A DNA stretch of 64,000 bases from Phoenix dactylifera (GCF_009389715.1 NC_052404.1:9680480-9744479), one strand, 5' to 3'. Numbered from the stretch's first letter, positions 47,692-59,653 are shown. Numbers and translations: made by a program. Notes: generated by a model not told the origin, from the letters alone.

Positions 47692-47733
47692 CCATCGCTC
47701 CCTTTTTTTTTTTTGCTAAATCCATCGCTTCCC
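47692..47733 (-). mobile_element. Micro-retroposon insertion with about 11-bp duplication upstream of ZIP6
   Basis: CCATCGCTCCC (47692-47702) and CCATCGCTTCCC (47722-47733) flank an insert of 12 T followed by GCTAAAT. On the minus strand the insert ends TTTAGC plus poly-A, the same terminus as the insertion at 9164-9195. It is interpreted as an extremely 5'-truncated copy of the same retroposon. Confidence 0.6.
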
Positions 47734-47904
47734 TTAATGAATCCATGAATCATTTGGGTCCCGCCACAGCGAGAAAAAAAACCTTGCTGACCCGCATTTT
47801 CTCTTCGTGGACTCCCTTCCCCTTCTCTCTCTTTTCTCTCTCACTCTCTCAGAATAGCCAACTTATTCCAAGGATTAGATTGGAATAAGGGTCGGACTGG
47901 AAGG

Positions 47905-50819
47905 ATGGCGGGGTGCGGGCTCGGGGAGGCGGATGGCCGGGAGCAGTGGTGCCGCAACGGCGTGGCTGCGACCCACCTCAAGTGGGTCTCGATTGGGATA
48001 ATTTTATTCACGAGCGCGGTGGGGATATCCTCGCCGGTGATGCTGGCCCGCCTCTTCAAGGGGAAGCCCGCCTATGCGATTTCGCTCCTTCTCATCAAGT
48101 GCTTCGCCGCTGGGGTCATCCTCTCGACCTCGCTCGTCCACGTCCTCCCCGACGCCTTCGACGCCCTCGCGGACTGCCAGCTCGCCTCCCGCCACCCGTG
48201 GCGCGACTTCCCCTTCTCCGGCTTCGTCTCCCTCCTCGGCGCCCTCCTCGCCCTCCTCGTCGACATCTCGGCCACCTCCCACGCCTCCGCCGCCGCCGCC
48301 AAGCAGCAGTACGACCCGGTCGATCCCGAGGACTCGGAAGAAAAGGGCGGTGGAAAATTACGGCCGGTGGCGGCGGTCGTGGTGCCGATGACCGGATGCC
48401 ACGGCCACCAGGGGGACCGCGAAGATTTGGATGAGCAGGGGAACGAGGAGGAGAGACTGGCGAAGCTGAAGCAGAGGTTGGTGTCGCAGGTCTTGGAGAT
48501 TGGGATTATATTCCACTCGGTGATTATTGGGGTCACGATGGGGATGTCTCAGAACCAGTGCTCTATTCGGCCGCTTGTTGTTGCGCTCGCCTTCCACCAG
48601 ATTTTCGAAGGGATGGGCCTCGGCGGATGCATCGCCCAGGTACAATAATGAAACCCTAATTTTGGATCTTGAACTGAAAAACACTGTCACTATTAGTAAC
48701 TCTAGCCATCATTATTTCTTAGATTTCTCGACAAAATTGGATTTTTCTCATAAATGATGGGTTCTTGTTGAGTTGACTCATGGGTTCGTCTCGCGTAGTG
48801 CTGGGATTTTGAGCTATCTTACCATCGGTTTATGGGTTAGAATGATACTATGAGAGTTTGGTAAGAATGGGATTTTCGGGGATTTTATTAAAGTCCAAAG
48901 ATGATATTAAATGATTGTGATGCCACTGCGTGTTTGTAGGATATGGAATAGGGACCATTAACAAATGATCGAGTTGAAATTTTTAATCCTTAAGTCTGTT
49001 GTTAATAATTATATGACATTGCACCACTCCAAAAAAAAGGCTATTATATGCACCAACCTTGGTCATTTATGTTGAGATATATAATTTTAAACTAGGCTGT
49101 CTTGGGTCTAAAAAAGTTCTCACTTGATGATGTGTGAAAATAAACACTCATAAACGCAAAATTTAATTTTACCTCCAATCCAGTGCGAAAGCTTTTGCAA
49201 CGGCCAATCACGCCTCTGCAATATGTATACTCCACTGTGGCAATGGAGGGAAGCTTTGTCCTAGCCTCTTAGGTGCCCTTAGATTTCAGCTCATATAAAG
49301 AATGCCTTTTTTTCTAGGAGATATATAAGAGTAATTAACTGGATGGTGTAGGGGATTACTATAATGATCCGTGTAGATATGTATTTAGTTGTACATTGAT
49401 TATTCGTTGGATAGATTTTGGAAACTTATAATAGTATCAAAAAATCCAAATGATATCTTCCGATTAGTCTTTTTGGATGAGGTCTTGAACTGTTAATAGT
49501 ATGAGAGCGGGTCCGGCCAATGATCTATGTAGACTAGGGGATACTGCAGCATAGGGATATTTGAGCTAATTACGAGATAATCATGGTGTTTGTAATTGGA
49601 TTTGAATAGATATGGATTTCTAGCCTGGCGAGGACGCCAGGGCTTAAACGGGAGAAGTATGTGATGACTTGTACGGGTGTGTGTTTAGTCCCACATCGGT
49701 TATTCGCTGGATAGATTTTGAGTACTTATATAGGATCAAGAAATGCAAATAATACCTTCCGGGCCTTCGGTTAGCTTTTTTGGATAAGATTTTAGGTTGT
49801 TATAGTTACTATGATTGATTGGAATGGCTGGCCTTCTCCATTTGATATATCCTTGTTTCTTAACCTGGATATGGATGATAACTTAGTAAAGATTCTCCTT
49901 CTCATTTCTGTCGGTGAAAGCCTTCTACCTCTTTTATTCTTTGGGGAAATTACAAAGGGAGTGAAGACAATAATCTGAGTCACGTCATTGCAAACTAATC
50001 CTTTCCCCAGTTTGCCATGCCACCACGTGGCCAACTTCCAGCTTGCTTTCCGCATCACGTTCTTCTTTTTTTTCTAGTTTCCTTCTTCCATCAAAGCCAC
50101 AGATATGATGTAATCATATAAAGAAACCTGGAATTGGAATCTACGTGTCTGCAACCAAGTTAGAAAGTTGTGATACTGTATCAGTGGACTTCTTTATTCA
50201 CCTTCTTTTGGTGGAATAAGCTTTCATAACATCATTTTATGCTTTATTAGTACTGATGTCGACAGGGCAACATGCTTTTTTTTCAGGTGGTTAATCTCGC
50301 AAGTGCTGGTAAATTAATTTCTCTATGGACTTCTTATCTGAGAGATTCATACTCCATACTCATTAGAGCATCTAAGTGCATATTATTGTTAGTAGCATGT
50401 CTAAAGCCTCAGAAATAATGGGACAGCAACTATTTTTTTTTGGTTTCCTTCATAAAAATTCATTTTGCTCGATGACTGATTCAGATGGTTATTGATGATG
50501 GCAGGCTGGTTTTGGCTTCTGGACAGTGGGGTATATGTGCTTAATGTTCTCGGTGACCACACCAATGGGGATAGTGCTAGGAATGATGGTGTTCTATATG
50601 ACGGGCTACGATGATAGCAGCCCCAATGCCCTCATCTTGGAAGGTTTGTTGGGTTCTCTCTCTTCAGGAATACTTGTATACATGGCTCTTGTGGATCTCA
50701 TAGCTGCTGATTTCTTCCAGAACAAGACAATGTCCTTGGAGACTTGGTTGAAGAAGGCTTGTTACATTGCATTAGTGCTAGGATCTGCTTCAATGTCTGT
50801 ACTTGCACTTTGGGCATAG
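47905..50819 (+). CDS. ZIP6: ZIP-family zinc/iron-regulated metal transporter, ZIP6-like, two exons
   Basis: Exons 47905-48639 and 50505-50819 join in phase 0 (CIAQ|AGFGF), giving 349 residues. Eight membrane spans are expected: spans 1-5 in exon 1 (first [18 protein letters not shown]; second [20 protein letters not shown]), spans 6-8 in exon 2. The variable cytosolic loop (about 125-190) holds only a short CHGHQGD metal-binding stretch. Metal-pathway motifs are intact: [12 protein letters not shown] in span 4 and [11 protein letters not shown] in span 5. Blocks such as [28 protein letters not shown] and [13 protein letters not shown] are those of plant ZIP6 rather than the IRT1/ZIP1 groups. 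Family role: uptake of divalent metals, chiefly zinc, into the cytosol; the ZIP6 substrate is less defined. Exon 1 is GC-rich, exon 2 and the intron AT-rich. The 1865-bp intron carries a TRIM. Confidence 0.95.
49360..49804 (+). mobile_element. TRIM (miniature LTR retrotransposon) in the ZIP6 intron
   Basis: Direct repeats of about 138-145 bp, 49360-49497 and 49660-49804, are offset by exactly 300 bp and enclose about 160 bp. A primer-binding site resembling TGGTATCAGAGC follows the first repeat (about 49497-49508) and a purine tract (GGGAGAAG) precedes the second. The LTR holds a TTTAGTCCCACATCGG-like box and ACTTATATAGG as TATA box. Flanks ATTAC and GTTAC suggest a 5-bp duplication. No coding capacity; same family as the minus-strand copy at 30858-31304. 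The repeats are well diverged, so the copy is old. Confidence 0.78.
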
Positions 50820-53228
50820 ATCTTGAGCTTGTAGTTTCACCATATTATTATAATTGGAAATGCAAACTATATAGTTTTATATCGGATGGTGTAATATTCA
50901 AAATTATTGACAAAAACCATCTATCACACGGATCATGCTACTAAGCAAGGGCTAATTTTATCCAATGGGATTTGTTGAAGTTGGCAATATGGTTGTTGCA
51001 TTTTATGTTCATCTTTCCTCTCCCACTCTAATTTCAAATTTGCAATAATTATGCCTGAATGATCTGAAATGTTAGGAACACTGAAAAATACCAAAGTTGA
51101 GGCTGAGCATAGAGTTTCTATTGCTTTGTGGTCGAAGTGGTCAGAATTAAAGTTAATAGCATGATCCGTAAAGCAGAGTAGGGTCTTCTGGTGCTGTGGG
51201 CGGCTTTTGTAAAGATGCTAAGAAGGAAAGGAAAAGGGAAAAAAGAAAAGAGAAAATAATGCCTTTCTGCGGTGATGAGCTACCCTGTGAATAAAAAAGG
51301 TATGATATCTTGATGGGTCGGACATATACTATGTTTGTACCATCTTGATGTGTTGGATATGCTATATTTTACAATACAATGAAATCTTCATGTGGTTACC
51401 AACTAAAATAAATTTGCTGGAATATGATTAATGCACTCAAAAGCTATTTCTCTGTTCAGGAACGTACAGAGATTAACAAACCCATCTGAAAAAACGTATG
51501 GATTTGGATTTGTTTCTCGACAATATATGATAATTACAGGATATAATTTGAACAAAGTTATACCAAATTTGGTAAAAACAAGCTCATACTACTTTCTTGG
51601 ATACATTGGAAGAAACCTATCTTCGCTATCCTTCAGAAAGTACTTTTTTTGATACAGTTCCAAGAAAGCATCTCTTGAACTTTTCCTGATGATTAAAAAA
51701 CACGGTAATTGGACTTTGTAAACATTTTGTTAAAGCCCAAACAAACGATTATACGTTACATGAGTGAGCCCACTGCCTGCGGGCGTTAATCAAGCCCTGC
51801 CCATTGTAAAACCAACCCCATAGGCAGCTTGTCAAGTGGGACCTCATGACCCGGGTCAGCTCATTGCACTTCCAGCTGAAAGAGGGAGGGACTTAGGGGA
51901 GGAAAGGCAGCACGGATAAGGGCAGGAGGATGGGAGAGTCCAGTGGAAATCCTGTTCCAATTTTCCGGTGTCATCTTGTTTAGCCATGCTATTATTTTCC
52001 TTTTGAAGTCGCAGAATACTTAAAACTTGGTTATAGTTTTGGATTATTAGTGAGAAAAAGAATGAATAAAACATCACTAATACATGTCAAATAACTGAAA
52101 TTTATACTTGGATAACCTTTGTTACTTGTTAATGGTGAAATTATTTTTATCTTTTTTTGAAATAAAGATATCATTGCCCAATAATATTAAGGTTGTGTTC
52201 AATTTGTAGACCTTTTATATACTCTCGAATCTTGCTCTAAGAATATACGGCTATATCATTGTCCATCTACATTCGAACGGAAAATATGATGATAGTGAAA
52301 GTTCTCAAAAGTCAAAAAATTGGACCTACGCTATTCAGATCATCTTTCTTTCAATTATCTTTTTTCCTGGCTACTTGAACATTGATGTTGTACCTGCTCA
52401 TCTGCCTCTTGTTCTTTTTAGACTTGTCAAGCAAGCTTTCTAGCATGTCCATTTCTAAAAAACGAGAAAAGCTCTTGTATCAATATATATGTACAAGTAC
52501 CACAATTTATAAAAGGTTAAGATCATTCTAGCTCTTTCTTGCTAAATCAATATGCTCTTAGAGAATCCCGCAACGTTTTATCTCATTGCGCTTTTTTTTC
52601 AATAAAGAACCAATGCACCAATGCAATGGACGCTGTCAAACGTCACAACGCCCTCTAAGAGTATGGAAAATTCGGGCTTGGGTCAAGGGCCACTAAATTA
52701 TCTAAAAGACTTGTGTCCGTCAGACTTGCCGTAGTATGCTGCCCAAAAGACCAAGTACCCACATATAATAATCTAGAGGGATGAATTGAAACGGCGACAC
52801 GCACAAATTAGAATCTCAACCAAACCTTTGGTTTTGTTTTCCAATGACTTGAGAGAAACCCGGCCGTGTTCATACGGTCAGCTTTGCCGTTGGGCAGCGG
52901 TTTGACGATCGTCGGTAAGCCAAAAGAGAGAGAACTTCGTGGGTTTAAGAAACGCTTCCCACGGTTTTAAGAAACGCTTCCAACGTGAGATCTCGTTTTA
53001 GTCGATGAAGAGATCCATTGGTCAAAGTCGGCGAGCTGCTCGTAAGTCAACAAAATTTAGGTTTGAAGAGCTTTAACAAGTACAAATAAAAAGTGCAAAA
53101 GGGGGTAAAAAAAATTGAAGATTCTTCAAATGAATCCATCTTCCATCCTTCTACTTGCCGCAGCTTACTATTATGTTATATATGACTGCTGTTATATACA
53201 CAAAAACAAAGAGAGAGAGAGAGAGAGA
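50820..53228. other. Intergenic DNA between ZIP6 and the receptor-like gene
   Basis: 3' flanks of two convergent genes. AT-rich; no domain-bearing ORF. A GA microsatellite lies at 53210-53227, immediately beyond the stop codon of the receptor-like gene. No gene or element was recognised between. Confidence 0.45.
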
Positions 53229-56200
53229 TTATTCTTCCGATCGAAGACAAGAGCATTCGACATGATGGATTATGACTCGACCCTCAACAAACTGTAATTT
53301 AGTACAGAAGACGCAGAACCTTCTGTCCTCCTCTTCCATGTCCAGGGAGTCATCGACCATGTCCTCATCCCCCACCTTCCCATCACCACAGGTGTCATAA
53401 AGACATCGAGGAATAACGGGCCAAAGCAGTCTATCAACAAGCTTGTTGTACCACCTCTTCCCCTTAGTCCACACCATAAGAGGCCCCACTACCATAGCCA
53501 ATCCCACTCCAAATCCCAATCCCGTGAATATGAATTGCCAGTTTAGATCTATCGAAGACTTGGAGGACTCTGGCACTGCAGGAGGCTTCGCAGAATTGCA
53601 TTGTTTTGACAATGGGCTCCCACATAATCCTTCATTCCCTAAAAACGAAGCGTTCGTGAACGTAGAGAACTGACTAGTATCTGGTATTGTTCCCGATAAA
53701 TTGTTGTATGAGAGGTTCAAAGAAGAGAGAAAAGTAAGAGAAATCAGCTGCTGGGGAATCCCGCCTGAGAGGAGGTTTGAAGATAGATCCAAAGACTCGA
53801 GCTGCAGCAGGTCCCCAAGGTGAGGAGGGATTTCACCTGTAAGAGCATTGTGCGACATGTTTAGCACCACCAGTGAATTGAGTTCCTCAATCTCCCCCGG
53901 GATGCCACCTTCGAAGCGATTACTTGAGAAATCAATGGATGTGAAGATGGTCAGGGTCTTCACTAGCGTCATCTCCTGCCCTTTGAATGTGACTGTGACA
54001 CTGTTCTGATAGTAGGGTGATCGGCTGAACTCCAGGTACTTGTAATCCACAGTGGAGCGATTAGTATCTGAACCAGCCATCATGGCTCTTAGACTCTTGA
54101 AGCATTCTGGAGGTAAGCTGCCGCTGAAGTTATTGGAAGACAGATCAAATATTTGCAGCATCTCAAATGTGCCATTGCTGCCATTGTTTTCTGCAGGAGG
54201 TCCAACATCGCCATAGAATTCATTGGACCTCAGAACAAGGACGCGCAGTGTAGAAATTTCCCCCAGCCAGTATGGAAAGGAGTCGACCATGCTGTTGTTT
54301 CCAAGGTCTAGAATCTCTAGCATTCTGCACCGGGCCAAGGATCTGGGCAGCGAACCGCTCAGCTGATTACCATTGAGATTTATTGTCCGGAGAGCACAGT
54401 TTTCGTCAAAATTCTGAGGCAAGGCTCCCTGAAACCGGTTGCCCCGCAAATTCAGTATGCCCAAACCATTGCTGCCTTCCAAAAGGCATGATGGGATCGA
54501 ACCGTTCAAACTGTTGTCTGAAAGATCAAGGACTTGGAGATAGCTCGCATTGCAAATGGAAGGAGGGATTTCTCCTGTGAGTCCGTTGCTAGACAGTGAA
54601 AGGAAGACGGTGAAATTGAGATACGCACCGAAATTGGATGGGATAGAGGACGCGAAGCTGTTGTTCGAGTAATCCAAAACAATGGTGTGCTGCGGGGGGA
54701 GAGGAATAGGTCCTCGAAGCATGTTGGCTTGAAGATCAAGCATCATTGAACCGATATCGGAAAGATCGGGCGGAGGTCCCTCCACACTGGTAAACATGTT
54801 AAAAGAAAGATTCAAGTAATTGTAACTGTAGTTCCCAATACTCCATATCCACTGGGGTATACTGCCGCCAATGCTGTTCATTGAGAGGTCCAGGGTGCTG
54901 ACTCCATCCTGGAATCTCAAAAAACCAGGAAGCTTGTTCAGATTGCAAGATACCAGTCTCAACGTGCTGATATTGGGGAAAGAAGCCCACGAAGAATTAT
55001 CATCTCCATCTATTACTGACAGCCTATTATTGGAGAGATCCAGATTCGAGAGATTCCTCAAGCTCCGGAGCAAGTCTAGCACCACTGTGCCGCTGAAGTT
55101 GTTTGATGAAAGATTGAGAATTTTTAGCCCTGAGAGCCGAAAGACCGACTTAGGAATTGGTCCCTGCAGCTTGTTATTACTCAAGTCAACATTTGACAAC
55201 GTGGAAGAAGGATCTGAAAACTCTTGGAGATGTCCGGAGAACTGGTTCTGGCTAAGCAGCAAATTCTGTAAAGATGGTAGGGAAAACAGCCATACAGGAA
55301 TCTCACCAGAGTGTGAGTTATTTGTTAGATCAATCACTGTGAGATTGGGAAGCACTCGGTTGCCAAGAGAGGAAGTTATCGATCCACTCAGCCTATTATT
55401 CTTAAGTACTACATCTGAAATGCTTCGCCATCGAGCCATCGAAGGAAGCTCGCCACTGAGATTATTGAATGAGAGGTCCAGATGGACCAACTGGGTGAGG
55501 TTGCTAAAAGAATAGGGTATGGCTCCAGAAAATCGACAACCCGAAAGCTGCAATTCCGTCAAAGACTTGAGATTGCCAATAGACCCAGGTAAAGTCCCGG
55601 AAAAGTTCGTGTTGGACAGAACCAAACTTTCCAAGGTGCTATCTTCGGGGAACCCAGGCAAATTCCCAGAAAGATCAGTATTGCCCGACACATCAAGTAA
55701 CGCCAAATTCCTGAGCTGAAGTATCCTTGCCGGAAACGATCCTGTGAGCCCACAAGCACTGAGACGAAGCATGGTTAAAGAAGAGAAATTACCAAAGAAC
55801 TCCGGCACACTGGAATTCAATCCATTCCGATCAAGGCGAAGTTTGGACAACGACCGAAGCCTGGAGAGCGATGAATGAATTGGACCAGAGAGAGAACAGG
55901 ATACCAAGCTCAGCGCTTGGAGGCCAGGGGTCGAGTCGGACACTGCTGTGCACCACTCGGAACCATCAGAAGAGATGTTGATGCCATCGAGGTAGAGTTC
56001 CCTCAAATTGATGAGGTTTGCAATTAAGGTTCTGAGATCAGGATCGCGAAGCTTGAGCGATGTGGAAGGTCCCTCCTCGATAAAGAGGGTAGAGAGATCG
56101 AGAGAGACCAGCTTCGTAAGCCGAGAGATGCCCGACGGTATCTGGCCGTAGAGGCCGGCGTTGGAGAGGTTGAGGCGGGTGAGATTGGCCAGCTTCTCGA

Positions 56201-56582
56201 ACCCCGGCGACGGGAGACTTTGGTTGAACAAGTTGTACGCAAGGTTGAGAGAAGTCAGGGAGGTGAGGTTAAAGAGGATCGGATCGATCCTACCGGATAT
56301 GAAGCGGTTGCTGAGGTCGAGAGCGGTGACCCGACCCGAAGAAGCCGGGTCGCAGGTAACGCCCTCCCAGTGGTCGCAGCAGTCGGTGCCCGACTTCCAA
56401 GATTCGAGGTTGGTGGTGGACCTGTTGGTGGAGAAGCCTTCCTTCAGCCGGAGAAGGGCGGAGCTCTGGTCCTGGAGGCATTGGGCCACGGCGGTTAAAT
56501 TACCGGCGAAGATCGTTAAGGAGGAGAGTACAAGGAAAGGCGAGAGGACGAGGAGTGAGGGAGGTCGGCGACGATTAGTCAT
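53229..56582 (-). CDS. Leucine-rich-repeat receptor-like protein (Cf/Ve-type RLP), single exon
   Basis: 1117 residues, single exon. A hydrophobic signal peptide covers about residues 10-33, followed by CLQDQSSALLRLKEGF and the GTDCCDHWEGVTCD cap typical of the LRR N-terminus. About thirty extracellular LRRs (LxxLxLxxNxLSGxIP pattern) follow, many with N-glycosylation sites. An island is suggested near KYLEFSRSPYYQNSVTVTFK before the last four conserved repeats, ending in the cap GNEGLCGSPLSKQC. An acidic/serine spacer, one membrane span (FTGLGFGVGLAMVVGPLMVW) and a short tail with RWYNKLVDRLLW and EEDRRFCVFCTKLQF follow; there is no kinase. By family knowledge such proteins sit in the plasma membrane, pair with SOBIR1-type kinases and sense pathogen or developmental signals. 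Whole and without breaks. A TTTATATTT box on the minus strand near 56820-56828 may be the TATA box. Ligand unknown. Confidence 0.95.
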   Translation of the reverse strand: MTNRRRPPSLLVLSPFLVLSSLTIFAGNLTAVAQCLQDQSSALLRLKEGFSTNRSTTNLESWKSGTDCCDHWEGVTCDPASSGRVTALDLSNRFISGRIDPILFNLTSLTSLNLAYNLFNQSLPSPGFEKLANLTRLNLSNAGLYGQIPSGISRLTKLVSLDLSTLFIEEGPSTSLKLRDPDLRTLIANLINLRELYLDGINISSDGSEWCTAVSDSTPGLQALSLVSCSLSGPIHSSLSRLRSLSKLRLDRNGLNSSVPEFFGNFSSLTMLRLSACGLTGSFPARILQLRNLALLDVSGNTDLSGNLPGFPEDSTLESLVLSNTNFSGTLPGSIGNLKSLTELQLSGCRFSGAIPYSFSNLTQLVHLDLSFNNLSGELPSMARWRSISDVVLKNNRLSGSITSSLGNRVLPNLTVIDLTNNSHSGEIPVWLFSLPSLQNLLLSQNQFSGHLQEFSDPSSTLSNVDLSNNKLQGPIPKSVFRLSGLKILNLSSNNFSGTVVLDLLRSLRNLSNLDLSNNRLSVIDGDDNSSWASFPNISTLRLVSCNLNKLPGFLRFQDGVSTLDLSMNSIGGSIPQWIWSIGNYSYNYLNLSFNMFTSVEGPPPDLSDIGSMMLDLQANMLRGPIPLPPQHTIVLDYSNNSFASSIPSNFGAYLNFTVFLSLSSNGLTGEIPPSICNASYLQVLDLSDNSLNGSIPSCLLEGSNGLGILNLRGNRFQGALPQNFDENCALRTINLNGNQLSGSLPRSLARCRMLEILDLGNNSMVDSFPYWLGEISTLRVLVLRSNEFYGDVGPPAENNGSNGTFEMLQIFDLSSNNFSGSLPPECFKSLRAMMAGSDTNRSTVDYKYLEFSRSPYYQNSVTVTFKGQEMTLVKTLTIFTSIDFSSNRFEGGIPGEIEELNSLVVLNMSHNALTGEIPPHLGDLLQLESLDLSSNLLSGGIPQQLISLTFLSSLNLSYNNLSGTIPDTSQFSTFTNASFLGNEGLCGSPLSKQCNSAKPPAVPESSKSSIDLNWQFIFTGLGFGVGLAMVVGPLMVWTKGKRWYNKLVDRLLWPVIPRCLYDTCGDGKVGDEDMVDDSLDMEEEDRRFCVFCTKLQFVEGRVIIHHVECSCLRSEE

Positions 56583-57785
56583 CGGGGAAGAGAACTGGAG
56601 ACAGAGGAGAAGGAGGGTGGGATGTTTTCAGAAAAAGAGGGATCCATCCACCAAGCAGTGGCCGACCGTCGGTACGGACGGTCGCCGAAAGAAAAGCGAA
56701 GATAGGAAGAAAGACAGAAGATGGAGAGAGGAACGCGTTTGGCCGGCCAGTGTCGATGGGATGATGCAGCGAGAGTTGAGTTTGGTGCTTGTGGAAGACT
56801 TTGGGGAGAGAATTTTGGCAAATATAAACACGGATCTGGATTTGGGGAAGGTCACGGACCACGAAGGTGCGTAAACATCGGCCGGAAGCGATGACTCGCA
56901 TACGTGGAATCCGAGGACTAACGCTCCATTATTTGAGTCTGCGACCGTCAGTCGTGGAGATGAGAAAGTAGAAACGGATTTCGGAAGTCTCTAGTCCCGC
57001 CTTCTGCTGGGGTGCAACCTGGAATGATCCTCGTAAAAATCGATGGACGGTGATGTGTTTGCTTGATATCCACAACGAATGATCAGTGGGGTAACAAAAA
57101 AGTCAAAAAAAGAATGAAGTGGTCAAATTAACTAGTATAGGTGGGGGTTATTCGCCGAGTCCATCATCTCACCGTGGGCCCCAGCATAGTTCTCCATGTG
57201 ACTGGTTCGGGACCCCCCGCTGGATTAGATCTTCCGCGAAGACTTTCGTGGTTGCTTGGCGGTTTTGAAATTGCTGTGAATTGTTTGGTGCCCTTCCACC
57301 GAGATTATTATATATATAAAAAAAAGTACGTCAGGTTTCATCTTGGGCTTCTAAAATGGGAACCCAGGCTGTTTTTTAAAATTTCTTTTTCACTTGTGGG
57401 TAACCATTTGTAGTTTTTTTTAAAAAAAAAATTAAGCTCCTGTGAAGAGTCAATAGGCCTTAGGCTGTCTTCTGTTATTGGATTATTGGTATTAGACATT
57501 CATAAGTTACAGTATAATATATGATCCTTGACTTAGACTTCTCGTAGATGAGACTTCAGCAAAAAGTATTAATAAAAAAATTATGGCAAAAAGGTGTAAA
57601 AGCTTGAGCAACTCATTAGAGCAAGTGCTAAGAAATTATAGAGCCATCCTTCCAAATTTAGATTAGCTACACTTAAATTCTAAAAGCTTTAAAATTTTCA
57701 ACTAGCGGTCAAAAGTTTATTTTCATTGCAATATAAATGAGCTGTCTATCTAGATAACAGAGTGAGAAAAAAGATCAAAATATCC
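56583..57785. other. Promoter of the receptor-like gene and intergenic DNA
   Basis: 56583-56900 probably contains the leader and core promoter of the minus-strand gene. The remainder is AT-rich with no recognised gene. Confidence 0.45.
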
Positions 57786-58620
57786 TTGATTCATAGAGAT
57801 TAGATCATAGTTTTCATTCAATCTCAAAGCGTTTTGTCCTCTATCATTCATCCACTCACGCATATCTTAAAGCGCTTATTCTCTATCATCCATCTACCTG
57901 CATAGATAAAACATTCTATCCTTTATCATCCTTCTGCTTGCATAAATCTCAAAGTTGTCCATTCTTTGTCATTCATTTCCTTCACAAATCTCAAAGCACT
58001 TTATTTGTTATCCATTCACCTATGCAAATTTCAAAGTGCTCCATCATTTGTCATTTATCTACGTGCATAAAATTTAAAGCACTCCATCATCTATCATTCA
58101 TCTGCCCGCACAAATCGTAAAAAGGTTCTTCCTCTATCATCTATCCATTAACATAGATCTCAAAACATTCCATTTTCTCTTGCCCATCCATCTATGCAGA
58201 TCTTAAAAACATTCCATCATCTATCATCCATCTATCTATATAAATTTCAAAGCGCTCCATCTTCTGTCATCCATCTACCTACACATATCTCAAAGTACTC
58301 TATTCTCTATCATTCATCTACATGCACAAATCTCAAAGCACTCCATCCTCTATCATTCATTCGCTTGCATAGATCTCAGAGCACTTTCTCTATCATCTAT
58401 TTGCTTGCATAGATTTCATAGCGCTCTATCCTCTATCATCTATCTGCCTGCACAGATCTCAAAGCACTTCATCATCTATCATACATCCGCTTGCATAGAT
58501 CTCAAAGGGTTTCATCCTTTGTATTCATCTATTTATGCGCATTGCAAAGCGCCCTATCTTTTATCATTCATCCGCTTGTATAGATCTCAAACCTACACAG
58601 AACTCAAAGCACTTTGTTCA
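57786..58620. repeat. Degenerate minisatellite, unit about 42 bp, roughly 20 copies
   Basis: The unit consensus is roughly CATAGATCTCAAAGCACTCC followed by ATCATCTATCATTCATCTGC. The AAATCTCAAAG landmark recurs at 57944, 57986, 58026, about 58070 and 58112, giving intervals of 40-44 bp. Copies vary by substitutions and small length changes, so the array is old. Long ORFs here (57938-58713) arise from repetition and are not genes. Confidence 0.85.
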
Positions 58621-58635
58621 TGTGACTCTCCTTCT

Positions 58636-58636
<1 letters not shown>

Positions 58637-58678
<42 letters not shown>
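58637..58678. repeat. CT microsatellite
   Basis: An uninterrupted (CT)n run of about 20 units follows directly on the minisatellite. Confidence 0.9.
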
Positions 58679-58680
<2 letters not shown>

Positions 58681-59653
58681 ATTCACAGCGCCAAAACAAA
58701 AGTCCTCTACTAAATTAGTGGAAAATGTGATTCTAAAATTTTACAAAAGTTTGGTTATCAAATGACCCTCACGTGACAACGTTTTATGAAGAAGATAGAT
58801 AACTAAGTCATATTGCAATGAATTTGAAGTTTTGGTGTCTAATTGATATTTTTTAAATTTTTTGGATCTAAATATAAATGTCACGAATTTGAAGGAATGT
58901 CTCTATAATTTTTTTAAAAAATAATAGATATTTAATATTAATACAACAAAGCACATTGATGATAGACAAAAGAAGCAAAGGTGTAAACAAGCCAAGATAA
59001 CCACACCAACTTAAAAGCTTGGAATCTCTCAAGAAATAAATATACTGTGAGCTTATTATAATTTAATACTTATTTAAAATATATTGCTTTGTTCTGATAA
59101 TTATAATATAAAAAAATCTTTATACCTATAGTTAATAACTAATAATATTTATTATTATATATTATTTACTTATTTTTATCTTGTTCTTATTTGACTCAAG
59201 CTTTAACGAGCTAAATCTAGCTCCAGCTCTAGCCTCACTTATTTACTAATTAGACAAGCTAAACGTCGAGCAAAACACAGGCTGCTCATGAGGAGCTCGC
59301 TTGTTTGACAGCTCCACTAATTTACTTATCAAACAAGCCAAAATTTGGGTAAAACACAAGCTGTTCATGAGGAGCTCGCTTGTTTGACAGCCCAAGAGAA
59401 GGGTCTTAGAATTGCGGAACATTTGGCATAGGACTCAGCGAGACTCGGAAGAATTGTATTTAATCTCCATAACAGTATAAAAGCCAGTGCTCAGTAACAT
59501 ACGACTCTAAAACAAGGAGAATTAGACTGGAATTATAAAGTTGGACACGGCCAACACTAGGAGAATTCATTTGTTTCATCCACTAACCACCTGAACACCT
59601 ATGCAGAATGATATTTTACAAGTCATTAATTTATCTATCAATTAGAAAACTAT
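58679..59653. other. Intergenic DNA with a two-copy repeat
   Basis: AT-rich. About 59271-59311 and 59350-59391 share AAAACACA(G/A)GCTG(C/T)TCATG and GAGCTCGCTTGTTTGACAGC, a 79-bp spaced tandem duplication. No gene seen. Confidence 0.55.

Noticed and set aside
56161-56874. 237-residue plus-strand ORF opposite the receptor-like gene
   Set aside because: Antisense shadow of GC-rich LRR coding sequence; no domain.
57938-58713. Overlapping ORFs rich in HLSSI and LSLSLS
   Set aside because: Produced by the minisatellite and CT microsatellite, not by a gene.
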